A stretch of DNA of 64,000 nucleotides from contig JAGWJY010000005.1 of NCBI GenBank assembly GCA_028865545.1, positions 43,787 through 107,786 on the forward strand, in the 5' to 3' direction. This DNA comes from Alphaproteobacteria bacterium (lineage in GTDB: Bacteria > Pseudomonadota > Alphaproteobacteria > Micropepsales > Micropepsaceae). The notes beneath the pieces are model-generated. The model ran no database searches. It was not told the origin of the DNA and was given only the letters and a program-made list of their open reading frames with translations. Shown here piece after piece: positions 1-7,708 of this stretch (within the stretch, counting starts at the first letter, position 1; each line of letters begins with the position of its first letter). Position numbers and translations under genes: made by a program.

Positions 1-188
1 GATTCGGCGATCACGGCGTCCTTTTTCCCCGAAACGGCGGCGATGGCGGTTTCCACGGCTTCTTCGCCGAATTTCTTGGCGCAGCGCTCCACGCCGTCCT
101 GCAGCAATTTGGCGGTATAGGACGTCGCGGCATCCGCCCCTTTGCGCGCGGCGATGGTGGCGAAAAGCCGGTCCAGATCGTTCGACAT
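1..188 (-). CDS. hisE: Phosphoribosyl-ATP pyrophosphatase HisE (partial, C-terminus off window)
   Basis: Second step of histidine biosynthesis: hydrolysis of phosphoribosyl-ATP to phosphoribosyl-AMP in the cytosol. The visible 62 residues start MSNDLDRLFATIAARK and contain the family motif KKFGEEAVETAIAA, whose acidic residues bind Mg2+. The gene is cut at base 1, so it is absent from the ORF track. Its ATG (188-186) shares one base with the TGA of the upstream acyl-CoA dehydrogenase gene (TGATG on the minus strand), which points to translational coupling. hisE normally follows hisF in alphaproteobacteria; here hisF lies 33 kb away. Confidence 0.9.
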   Translation of the reverse strand, partial: MSNDLDRLFATIAARKGADAATSYTAKLLQDGVERCAKKFGEEAVETAIAAVSGKKDAVIAE

Positions 189-1855
189 CAATTTCCTCGT
201 TCGTCCAACAGCCGCCGGGCGATGACCTGCGCCTGAATCTCGGCCGCGCCTTCGAAAATGTTCAAAATGCGGGCGTCGCACAATATGCGGCTTACCGGAT
301 AGTCGAGCGCAAAGCCATTCCCGCCATGAATCTGCACCGCGCCGTCGGCCGCAGCCCAGGCGATGCGCGCGGCCAGCAGTTTCGCCATGCCGGCCTCGAG
401 GTCGCAGCGCCGGCCCTCGTCCTTTTCACGCGCCGCGAAATAGGCGAGCTGCCGCGCCACCGCGATCTCGACCGCCGTCATCACCAGCTTGTCGGCGACG
501 CGGGGGAATTCGAAGATCATCTTGCCGGATTGCCGGCGCTCCAGTGCGTAACGCAGGCCGCTGTCCAGCGCCGAGGCTGCGACGCCTATGGCGCGCGCCG
601 CCGTCTGAATCCGCGCCGTCTCGAAGGTGCTCATCAGCTGCTTGAAGCCTTGTCCTTCCACGCCGCCGAGCAGATTCTCCGCCGGCACTTCGAAACCGTC
701 GAAGGCGATCTCGTATTCCTTCATGCCGCGATAACCGAGCACGGCGATTTCGCCGCCCGTCATGCCGGATACGGGAAACGGGTCGTTGTCGGTGCCCCGC
801 GGCTTTTCCGCAATGAACATGGACAGGCCGCGATAGTCGCCGGTCGCCGGATCGGTGCGCACCAACAGCGCCATCACGTCGGCGCGCGCCGCATGGGTGA
901 TCCAGGTCTTGCTGCCGGTAATCCTATAGACGTCGCCTTGCCGCACCGCGCGCGTGCGCAGACTGCCGAGGTCGGAGCCCGCATCCGGTTCGGTGAAAAC
1001 GGCTGCGGGCAACATCGCGCCGTCGGCAATGCGCGGCAACAAGCGCTCGCGTTGCGCCTTGGTGCCGCCGCTCAGGATGAGTTCGGCGGCAATCTCGGAG
1101 CGCGTTGCCAGACTGCCCACGCCGAGATAGGCGCGCGACAACTCCTCCGACACCACGCACATCGCCGTCTTCGACAGGCCGGCGCCGCCGTAAGCCTGCG
1201 GAATGGTCAATCCGAACACGCCGAGCGCGCTCATCTGCGCCACGATGTCGAGCGGGATGAGTTCGTCCTTCAGATGCCAGCCCTGCGCCTGCGGGGCGAT
1301 CTTCTCCTGCGCGAAGCGGAAAAACTGCCCGCGCACCAGGTTCATCGTGTCGTCGAGTCCCGGGTCGCCCGCCGTCATCGCGCCGGAATGCGCGGACAGA
1401 TGGGCGGCAAGCTCCGCACGCACCGCGGCATGTGTACCCAGAGCGATCAATTCGCCGACCACTTCGCTGCGAAATCCTCTGCGGTCCTCGTCGTCGAGGT
1501 CCAGATCGGACAGTCGCGCAATCTCGCTCTGGCTCATGGGAATGCCGCCGACGATCTGCGCCAGATATTCGCCGAAAGCGATTTGCAGAATCAGGCGCTC
1601 GACATCACCCACGCGGTTCTCGTCCTTCAGGCGGCGCGCCCAACGCGCCATCTGCCGCAGCGCCTCGACATAGGTCGCCAGCCAAGCCAGCGCATGGGCC
1701 GCACGTTGTTCGCGGTCGAGCACATCGCGTACCAGCACGCCGTCCGGCTTCAGACGCTTGCCGATGCGGTCTTTCGCGGCGGCAAGCAAACCTTCACAGG
1801 ACAGCACCGCCTCGTCGCAGCGCGCCAGAAGGTGAGGGGCAAGCATTGTCCGCAT
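188..1855 (-). CDS. mcd: Acyl-CoA dehydrogenase, (2S)-methylsuccinyl-CoA dehydrogenase type
   Basis: A 555-residue flavoprotein. Residues from about 170 onward form a complete acyl-CoA dehydrogenase domain (YGGAGLSKTA, FTEPDAGSDLGSLRTRA, TGSKTWITHAARAD, QIHGGNGFALDYPVSRI). The usual IxEGxxEIQ segment, IFEGAAEIQAQ, is near the C-terminus. The first 170 residues are an extra helical domain not found in ordinary 380-residue members. An extension of this size and the stretch YLGVGSLATRSEIAAELI are as I remember the ethylmalonyl-CoA pathway enzyme that oxidises methylsuccinyl-CoA to mesaconyl-CoA. The family is clear; the substrate is inferred. No other ethylmalonyl-CoA pathway gene is in the window. 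It ends one base into hisE. Confidence 0.8.
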   Translation of the reverse strand: MRTMLAPHLLARCDEAVLSCEGLLAAAKDRIGKRLKPDGVLVRDVLDREQRAAHALAWLATYVEALRQMARWARRLKDENRVGDVERLILQIAFGEYLAQIVGGIPMSQSEIARLSDLDLDDEDRRGFRSEVVGELIALGTHAAVRAELAAHLSAHSGAMTAGDPGLDDTMNLVRGQFFRFAQEKIAPQAQGWHLKDELIPLDIVAQMSALGVFGLTIPQAYGGAGLSKTAMCVVSEELSRAYLGVGSLATRSEIAAELILSGGTKAQRERLLPRIADGAMLPAAVFTEPDAGSDLGSLRTRAVRQGDVYRITGSKTWITHAARADVMALLVRTDPATGDYRGLSMFIAEKPRGTDNDPFPVSGMTGGEIAVLGYRGMKEYEIAFDGFEVPAENLLGGVEGQGFKQLMSTFETARIQTAARAIGVAASALDSGLRYALERRQSGKMIFEFPRVADKLVMTAVEIAVARQLAYFAAREKDEGRRCDLEAGMAKLLAARIAWAAADGAVQIHGGNGFALDYPVSRILCDARILNIFEGAAEIQAQVIARRLLDERGN

Positions 1856-1900
1856 GGCCCCTGAAGCATAGCGGAGTCCGCCGCGCGGCGCACCATTGCG

Positions 1901-3160
1901 TCAATGCACGGCACGGTCGACGGCGTAGCCGTTCTTCCAGATGTCGACGATCGACAGAGTGTCGGCGATGTGCTGCGTCGGGTCGCCGTTCACCAGCAGC
2001 AGGTCGGCGCGGTAGCCCGGCGCCACGCGACCACGCCTGCCGAGATGGAAGATTTCGTCGGGTAAGGCCGTCGCGGCATGCAGCGCTTCCACCGGCGTGA
2101 AGCCGGCGCGCACCAGAATCTGCAGTTCTTCGTGCAGCGCCACGCCATGAGCGCTGCCGGGGTTCGGCGAATCCGTTCCTGCCAGAATCGGCACGCCGGC
2201 CTCGTGCAAGGCGCGCGTGGTGGCGAGCGCGTTGTCGAACCAATGCGGCATCACCCTCTTATCCTTGGCGAGCAGCGTCGTCTTCTGCATCGCCGAGAGA
2301 AACGGCGCGACGCGCGGATCGGCGGCAAGCTTGCCAGCCAGGCCGGTGCCAGCGACACCGGCCCAGATATCGTCGGTCGTCAGCACGAAGATATGATGCG
2401 CCTTGGCCAAGGCGACGAAGCCGGCATCGGCCGGACGGTCGGGAAAAATATGCGCCAGACCGTCGGCGCCGCAGTCGATGGCCTCGCGCGCCATGCTTTC
2501 CTGCTGGGCGTGGACGATCGCCAGCTTGCCGTCCGCATGCGCAGCGGCGATCACGGCGCAGGCCTCGGCGCGCGTCAGCGTCGGCATGCGCTTCGGCGTG
2601 TCGTATTCGGAAAGATCCTCGAGGAAGACCTTGATGTAGTCCGATCCTTCGGCCACGCGGGCATCGATGAACGGTTTGGCGTCGGCAACGCTGGTAACCG
2701 TCGCCACCTTGAAGCCCGGCGGCGCCATTTCCAGCGGTGCCCCGCCTGCCACCGTGGCGCCGAGCCCGGCCGCCCAGGTATCGGCTTCATCGGTCCTGGC
2801 CAGCGACTGGCGCTGCGCCCGCCAGGCTTTGAAATCACGGCTGATGTCGAACATGTCGAGTTCGGTGGTGACGCCGAAGCGCAGCGCGTCTTTCTGTGCG
2901 CCGGGAAAGACATGAACATGGGAGTCGATCAGGCCCGGCAGCAGCGTCTTGCCCGCGCCGTCGACAACGGGCAGGCCAGCCGGAATATGGGCGTTCGCCG
3001 CAGCGGCGGTGATCCGGCCGTCATGGACCACGACATTGGCCCCGGCAATCACCTTGTCGCCGTCGAACACGCGCACATCGCGGATGGCGAAACTGTTGCC
3101 GGCGGCGGCGGCCGCGCCGGTCGTGAGCAGAGCGAGGGCAAAAAGCAGGATCGGGCGCAT
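1901..3160 (-). CDS. Exported metal-dependent amidohydrolase
   Basis: Amidohydrolase-superfamily enzyme of about 419 residues in the imidazolonepropionase-like group. The ATG at 3160 gives MRPILLFALALLTTGAAAAAG, a clean signal peptide; the longer ORF start at 3217 would bury it. Visible motifs are PGLIDSHVHV (HxH metal ligands), YIKVFLEDL (possible bridging lysine), AIVHAQQ and GLAHIF (histidine ligands) and GTDSPNPGSAHG (catalytic aspartate). It probably acts in the periplasm on a cyclic amide or dipeptide-like compound; the substrate cannot be read from sequence. It stands alone, 114 bases downstream of the LytTR regulator on the same strand. Confidence 0.85.
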   Translation of the reverse strand: MRPILLFALALLTTGAAAAAGNSFAIRDVRVFDGDKVIAGANVVVHDGRITAAAANAHIPAGLPVVDGAGKTLLPGLIDSHVHVFPGAQKDALRFGVTTELDMFDISRDFKAWRAQRQSLARTDEADTWAAGLGATVAGGAPLEMAPPGFKVATVTSVADAKPFIDARVAEGSDYIKVFLEDLSEYDTPKRMPTLTRAEACAVIAAAHADGKLAIVHAQQESMAREAIDCGADGLAHIFPDRPADAGFVALAKAHHIFVLTTDDIWAGVAGTGLAGKLAADPRVAPFLSAMQKTTLLAKDKRVMPHWFDNALATTRALHEAGVPILAGTDSPNPGSAHGVALHEELQILVRAGFTPVEALHAATALPDEIFHLGRRGRVAPGYRADLLLVNGDPTQHIADTLSIVDIWKNGYAVDRAVH

Positions 3161-3274
3161 GTGCAAGTTCCCAGCAAGGTCGGACGAAGCTTGGGAAGCC
3201 AGGCGGCCGCGAGGCAAGTGCGCATGCGCGGATTTGGTGCAGGCCGTGCCTGGGATGGCGCGAACCGTGCGGAT

Positions 3275-4006
3275 TCAGGTCTCGTCGAAGCCGAGTTTGG
3301 GGCGCACCGCGTCGCGATAGGTGCGGCTGAGCAGCAGCTTGCCGCCATCCGCCAGCAGAACGTCGCTGTCGCCGTTGCGCCGCGCCGCCAGCGAACGGAC
3401 GCGATCGATACGCACGACGATCGAGCGGTGAATGCGGATGAATTCCGCGGGGTCGAGCCGGGCTTCCAGCTCGCCCAGACTGCCGCGGATCAAATGCACT
3501 CTCTTGCCGACGTGAAGGCAGAGATAATGGCCGGCGACGTCGATGTAATCGACCGTTTCCATGTCCACGACGTCGGTGCGCGCGCCATCGCGGATCGCCA
3601 TGCGCCTGACATATCGCGGCGGTTCGGCGGCGGCGCCGGCCTGCAGGCGCAATTGCCGCCGCGCACGGTCCAGCGCCTGTTGAAAGCGCTCATGACCGAA
3701 CGGCTTCACCAGATAGTCGAGCGCATTGACGTCAAAGGCCTGCAGTGCGCGGTCGTCATGTGCCGTCAGGAAGATCACCACGGGACGCCCTTGCGGCGGT
3801 AGCCGCTTGACGACCTCGAAACCGTCGATGTCGGGCAATCCGATATCGAGAAAAACAAGCAGCGGCCTCGTTTCGGCCGCGAGCCGCACCGCGTCTGCGC
3901 CATTGGCCGCTTCACCGACGACCTCGATGTCGCTTTCGCCCACGAGATAACGGCGCACGCGCTCGCGCGCCAGCGCCACGTCATCGACGATCAACGTCCG
4001 GATCAC
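3275..4006 (-). CDS. LytTR-family response regulator
   Basis: A 243-residue regulator beginning with GTG at 4006 (VIRTLIVDDVALARERV). This start overlaps the kinase stop as GTGA; the ORF-track start at 4108 lies inside the kinase gene. Residues 1-120 are a receiver domain with the phospho-acceptor Asp54 in VFLDIGLPDIDGFEVV and the conserved Lys in LDYLVKPFGHERF. The C-terminal 100 residues are a LytTR DNA-binding domain (VVDMETVDYIDVAGHYLCLH, EFIRIHRSIVVRIDRV). It pairs with the overlapping LytS-like kinase. Target genes are unknown; the neighbouring inhibitor and protease are candidates by position only. Confidence 0.92.
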   Translation of the reverse strand: MIRTLIVDDVALARERVRRYLVGESDIEVVGEAANGADAVRLAAETRPLLVFLDIGLPDIDGFEVVKRLPPQGRPVVIFLTAHDDRALQAFDVNALDYLVKPFGHERFQQALDRARRQLRLQAGAAAEPPRYVRRMAIRDGARTDVVDMETVDYIDVAGHYLCLHVGKRVHLIRGSLGELEARLDPAEFIRIHRSIVVRIDRVRSLAARRNGDSDVLLADGGKLLLSRTYRDAVRPKLGFDET

Positions 4007-5094
4007 GTCCCGGCCTCGCGGCGCAACGGCAATGTCAGCGTCACGCGGGCGCGGCCGCCGGCGTCCGGCGTGAAGTGCATCTGCTGCGCAGCGCCATAAA
4101 CAACGCACAGCCGCTCGCGCACATTGGCAAGGCCGATGCCTTCGCCTTGCGAGGCCGGCGGCGTGTCCGGCAGATCGTTCTCGATCGACACCGTCAACCG
4201 CCCGTCTGCGGCGCGGGCACTGAGCAGAATATCACCGCCCGCTTTTCGCCGGGCAATGCCATGTACCAGAGCGTTCTCGATCAGCGGCTGCAGGATCATG
4301 CGCGGCAGCAGCGCGTCCCACGCCTCCGCATCGATATCGAACGTGCAGGCCACCGGCATCAGCACGGCGTAGATATCGATGCAGTTCCGCACGAAAGCGA
4401 TCTCGTCCCGCAGCGCGATTTCCTGCGGCCCGTCCTTCAGGGCCAGGCGCAGCAGCGCGCTCAATTCCGTCAACGCCCGGTCGGCGCGCGCCGGGTCCTT
4501 GTAGCCGAGGGCGGAGACCGCATTCAGCGCATTGAACAGGAAATGCGGATTGATCTGCGCCTGCAGCGCCCGCAGCTGCGCCTGCGCCAGCATGTGCTCG
4601 CGCTGGCGGTAGCGCTCGAGATGCGCCAAGGCCTGACCGATACCGACCACCGCGATATAGGTGGGGATGCAGTAGAGCCCGGTGATCGTTGCGCTGTTCA
4701 GCACGACGGCGAGGCTCATGGCGGATTTCGGCAGCACCAACAGCGTGGCCAGCGAGATGCCCAGCACCGTCAGCAACGGGACCGCGACGATTCCGACGGC
4801 GGTATGAATTGCCAGGCTCCGCCCGATCGCGCCTTCCGCGACGGGAAACCGCCGGCCAAGCCGGAACAGCGCCGGCGTCGCCAGCATCCAGGGCACGAAC
4901 AGCAGATAGACGTCGGCCAGAACATTCGGCCAGCGGGCATCGCCGCGCAATGACGACGTCACCATGATCGAGGGCGGAGTCCAGGCGATGGCGATCAGCG
5001 TCCATCCCCCGGCGATGGCAAAGGCCATTCCCAGGGTGCGGCGCCACGGCGGCGGAAGTGCGTGAAACCAGCGGGCAATCATGCCCGCAGCCAT
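4003..5094 (-). CDS. LytS/YehU-type sensor histidine kinase
   Basis: A 363-residue membrane sensor. Four hydrophobic segments occupy about residues 22-40, 60-78, 95-122 and 130-155. A short coiled linker follows, then the His_kinase domain with the phospho-acceptor His184 in QINPHFLFNALNAVSAL. The HATPase follows, with the N box LIENALVHGIARR and G box GEGIGLANVRERL. No periplasmic sensing domain is visible, so sensing is likely within the membrane. The next gene, a LytTR regulator, overlaps by GTGA. Upstream, 43 bases away on the same strand, is the chagasin-like inhibitor. ATG at 5094 or 5082 could be the start. Confidence 0.9.
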   Translation of the reverse strand: MAAGMIARWFHALPPPWRRTLGMAFAIAGGWTLIAIAWTPPSIMVTSSLRGDARWPNVLADVYLLFVPWMLATPALFRLGRRFPVAEGAIGRSLAIHTAVGIVAVPLLTVLGISLATLLVLPKSAMSLAVVLNSATITGLYCIPTYIAVVGIGQALAHLERYRQREHMLAQAQLRALQAQINPHFLFNALNAVSALGYKDPARADRALTELSALLRLALKDGPQEIALRDEIAFVRNCIDIYAVLMPVACTFDIDAEAWDALLPRMILQPLIENALVHGIARRKAGGDILLSARAADGRLTVSIENDLPDTPPASQGEGIGLANVRERLCVVYGAAQQMHFTPDAGGRARVTLTLPLRREAGT

Positions 5095-5137
5095 AGAGCA
5101 AATTCGCCCGGCCGAAAATCCGTCCGCGCCGACGCCG

Positions 5138-5539
5138 CTATTCCGCGACCGTCACCGTGACGGAAAAAATCTGCGCGGGCGGCTTGTCGGTTTCCCACGG
5201 CCGACGGTAGTCGAGCCTGAGCATGCCCTTGCCGGCGGCGACCGCCAAAAAATCCAACGCCTGCAACTGGGCACCGCCCGGCATGGTGGCGGCGCTCTGC
5301 ACCGACGAGCCTTCGAATTTCAGAAGCGGCGTTGAATCCCCAGCCACGACCCAGGAATAACCGGTTCCCGCCTGCTCTTTCAGAAGCACGCTGAGATGCC
5401 GCCCGACAGCCAGGGTGAACGATTTTCCGGCGTCGGCCTGGTGTATGACGAGAGGATCAGGAGATGCGCCCATCGCTTGGCTACCTGTGGCGAACAGCGC
5501 GGCCATGCACAGCCCAGCGAGAAATTTGTTCGTGTTCAT
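5138..5539 (-). CDS. Chagasin-family (I42) cysteine protease inhibitor
   Basis: Secreted protein of 133 residues starting MNTNKFLAGLCMAALFATGSQA (signal peptide), with a strong GGAGG site just upstream of ATG 5539. The ORF-track start at 5647 runs through the terminator and is rejected. The mature part has the chagasin loops: GTGYSW at residues 58-63 (family NPTTGYxW) and RRPWE at 112-116 (family RPW). Chagasin loops insert into the active site of papain-like proteases. A papain-family protease gene lies directly upstream on the same strand, so this is probably its cognate inhibitor. The HK/RR pair follows 43 bases downstream and may be co-transcribed. Confidence 0.85.
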   Translation of the reverse strand: MNTNKFLAGLCMAALFATGSQAMGASPDPLVIHQADAGKSFTLAVGRHLSVLLKEQAGTGYSWVVAGDSTPLLKFEGSSVQSAATMPGGAQLQALDFLAVAAGKGMLRLDYRRPWETDKPPAQIFSVTVTVAE

Positions 5540-5601
5540 GACGCGTCCTCCGGGACGACTTTCCGCGCAGATTGCGACGAAACTTTGAACTCTCAAGAAA
5601 G

Positions 5602-5625
5602 CCCCCGGAGCTTGCGCTCCGGGGG
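5602..5625 (-). terminator. Hairpin terminator after the papain-like protease
   Basis: CCCCCGGAGC-TTGC-GCTCCGGGGG: a perfect 10-bp GC-rich stem with a 4-base loop, 18 bases past the protease stop. In the minus-strand direction it is followed by CTTTCTT, a short imperfect T tract. It separates the protease gene from the inhibitor gene and would lower or block read-through between them. Confidence 0.75.
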
Positions 5626-5643
5626 ACAGCATATTTCTACCGA

Positions 5644-6858
5644 TCAATGCTGAATTTGCTGCATGTTCTGCATCGGTTGCACATGTTCCGGTCCCGGATT
5701 CGGAATCGGGATCAATTTATACCTGGCAATGACATCAATGAGCTGGCGTGGAATGACGAACTTGTTGCTCGGCGCCTGCACCCAGGCCGCGTGATAGCCG
5801 ATATTGTTCGAGCCATACGCAATCCAGATATAGCCGCTGAGGCCCCAGCCCGTGCCCCACGAGTTTTTCACCAGCCAGGCATGCTTTACATCGTCCCAAC
5901 CGACGATCGTCACGGCGTGGTTGTAGGCCGTCATCGGTCCCTGGTTGAGAACACCGCCCGTGTAGGCCTGGAAGGCCGGCGTCGCCATCACAGCCACCGC
6001 CAGCGGGCCATGCGCGCACAGCGCCGCCTTGATCTGATCGACGGTCGGAACGGCGCCGCCCGGTGCCACCCAACCCCATGCCACATCCTGATAAAGGCCG
6101 CTGAGCCCGGATGGGCAGGTGGCATCATGTGCCGTGTATGGCAGGGTTCCCGTAGCGACGACCTTGTGAGTCAGCATCCAGTCCCACACCGGCATGTACC
6201 AGCCGCCGCCGCAAGTGCCAGCGCCGGCGCAATCGAGGATGTGCTGCTCCGACGCATTGATCATGACGTTGTTGCGGATGGCATAAGCGGATTCATAGGC
6301 GGCGACCGCCGCGAAATCCCAACAGCTGCCGCAACCGCCCTGATCTTTCACCGGCGTCACCTTGCCAAGCGTCCGCCAGTCGAAGGCCGCTGAGGAGGCA
6401 TGGCAGGCAAGAACAAACGGACCGACGTGGTATTTCATCGCTTCGGCGTCGTAGACTTTTATCGCGTCGGCGGCGAAGGCGTTCTGCTGCGGCGCTTTTT
6501 CCGCGATGCCTGCCGGCTCCTTGGCGCCGGTCAATTGCGCCAAAGAGCGATCCATCGCCGTCGTGTACCCGACGGTGAAGGTCCAGCCTCGTTGTTTGCC
6601 TTCCGCCTGCAAGGCATCGAGGCGCGCCCTGATCTGCGGCGGAGCCATCTTCAGCCGGTTCGCATAGAAGGCTTCCTGCTGGGTGTTGACCTGCGCCTGT
6701 ACGGGCGTCGCCATCATTGTGGAATTCGCCATGCCTTGGGCGCCGGCGTGTCCGGCAGCAAGACAGAAGGCGGCTGCGAAAATTGCTGTCGATACAGCTC
6801 GGCCAGATAACGCAGGCCGAGCGGATGCATACGCGAACACGTGTGTGTTTCTGCGCAT
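5644..6858 (-). CDS. Secreted papain-family (C1A) cysteine protease
   Basis: A 404-residue protein. It starts MRRNTHVFAY, preceded by AAAGGAGAG, and has a signal peptide ending near residue 41 (CLAAGHAGAQ). A propeptide-like stretch follows to about 155, then a C1A peptidase domain. The catalytic set is complete: oxyanion Gln173 and Cys179 in DQGGCGSCWDF, His314 in AYNHAVTIVGWDD, Asn332 in KNSWGTGWG. The ending is rich in Gln and Met (HVQPMQNMQQIQH). Papain-type proteases are uncommon in bacteria. The neighbouring inhibitor, whose family blocks this fold, suggests the cell protects itself or controls activity after export. Confidence 0.93.
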   Translation of the reverse strand: MRRNTHVFAYASARPALSGRAVSTAIFAAAFCLAAGHAGAQGMANSTMMATPVQAQVNTQQEAFYANRLKMAPPQIRARLDALQAEGKQRGWTFTVGYTTAMDRSLAQLTGAKEPAGIAEKAPQQNAFAADAIKVYDAEAMKYHVGPFVLACHASSAAFDWRTLGKVTPVKDQGGCGSCWDFAAVAAYESAYAIRNNVMINASEQHILDCAGAGTCGGGWYMPVWDWMLTHKVVATGTLPYTAHDATCPSGLSGLYQDVAWGWVAPGGAVPTVDQIKAALCAHGPLAVAVMATPAFQAYTGGVLNQGPMTAYNHAVTIVGWDDVKHAWLVKNSWGTGWGLSGYIWIAYGSNNIGYHAAWVQAPSNKFVIPRQLIDVIARYKLIPIPNPGPEHVQPMQNMQQIQH

Positions 6859-6949
6859 CGGCGCTCTCCTTTGTTGACGCCGTTAAGATTACTCTCGCCA
6901 GCAAGTTGTCACAATGTCGCAGTTGTGAATGTTCGATGCCGTCATAGTA

Positions 6950-6966
6950 TTGATAGTCAATATCAA
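6950..6966. promoter_or_regulatory. Inverted repeat in the AT-rich region upstream of the protease
   Basis: The 252-base gap between the protease start and the NTF2-like gene is much more AT-rich than its surroundings and holds no gene. It contains TTGATA-GTCAA-TATCAA (6-bp arms) overlapping ATTGA-TAG-TCAAT, about 95 bases upstream of the protease ATG. TTGTCACAA near 6905 is a second small palindrome. A regulator may bind here. I see no convincing -35/-10 pair. Confidence 0.35.
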
Positions 6967-7110
6967 ATATTACGATTCCGACATTCAAATATTGTGGAAT
7001 TTACATATCAAACAATTACTTGCAGATATTTTGCAGCACCGACCGTGCCGCCGTTATGCGCGGCTTCCTGTCGAAAAACCGCGATCCGGTGCTTTATCGG
7101 AAGGCGGATG

Positions 7111-7587
7111 TTACTTCGGTGCGGGATTCATCGTGCCCATATCGGCCGCCAGCTTCCACTCGCCCTCGGCATCCTTCTTCCAAACCGTCAGATAATGCCC
7201 GCTGGCCTTGGGGCGCACGCCGTTTTCATTTGGCGCACCGACGAAGGTCCACACACCGTCGGTCCAGCCCACGGTTGCGTCCGCGGAGACATCCGCATGC
7301 TCAGGCGACCAGCTCAGCACATTGGCCGCGGGATCGCCGTTGCCATGCTCGGCGAAGCGTTTCGCCGCCGCCTCTTTGCCGTAGATCGGCGGCTCGGTGC
7401 CGATGCCGAAGATGCGGCCGTCATCGGCCATGTAGAAGAGAAACGCCGCGTTCGACCCCTTGGCGATCGACATGGCCGAAAAGGCTCTGTCGGTATTCAT
7501 CAGGTCTTCCGTCGGTCCGGCGAAAGACTGCGATAAGGAAGACGTTGCGGCAAGAATCAAAACGAACACAAATCGGCGTGTACGCAT
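7111..7587 (-). CDS. Exported NTF2-like (DUF4440/SnoaL-type) protein
   Basis: A 158-residue protein from ATG 7587, preceded by GGGGAGAA; the ORF-track start at 7710 would hide the signal peptide MRTRRFVFVLILAATSSLSQSFA. The mature part follows the NTF2-like pattern: an N-terminal helix (LMNTDRAFSAMSIAKGSNAAF), AAAKRFAEHG, then strands ending GHYLTVWKKDAEGEWKLAADMGT, the usual end of DUF4440 proteins. Such proteins are cone-shaped binding or enzyme scaffolds; no catalytic residues can be assigned. It stands alone, divergent from the gene at 7709. Confidence 0.75.
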   Translation of the reverse strand: MRTRRFVFVLILAATSSLSQSFAGPTEDLMNTDRAFSAMSIAKGSNAAFLFYMADDGRIFGIGTEPPIYGKEAAAKRFAEHGNGDPAANVLSWSPEHADVSADATVGWTDGVWTFVGAPNENGVRPKASGHYLTVWKKDAEGEWKLAADMGTMNPAPK

Positions 7588-7708
7588 CTGCAATTCTCCC
7601 CAATTGTGGCGGGCCTGCCGCATTCCGTCCTCAAAACCGACGCGAAACGGTTTGTTTACTATATGGCGAGGGTTCCGGTTTCGCGAGAGGAAACGATGGG
7701 GGAATGCC

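Noticed and set aside
326-1864. A 512-residue plus-strand ORF
   Set aside because: Antisense to the acyl-CoA dehydrogenase; no protein motif.
2078-3802. A 574-residue plus-strand ORF
   Set aside because: Antisense to the amidohydrolase and the LytTR regulator, both with clear motifs; no ribosome site or recognisable domain.
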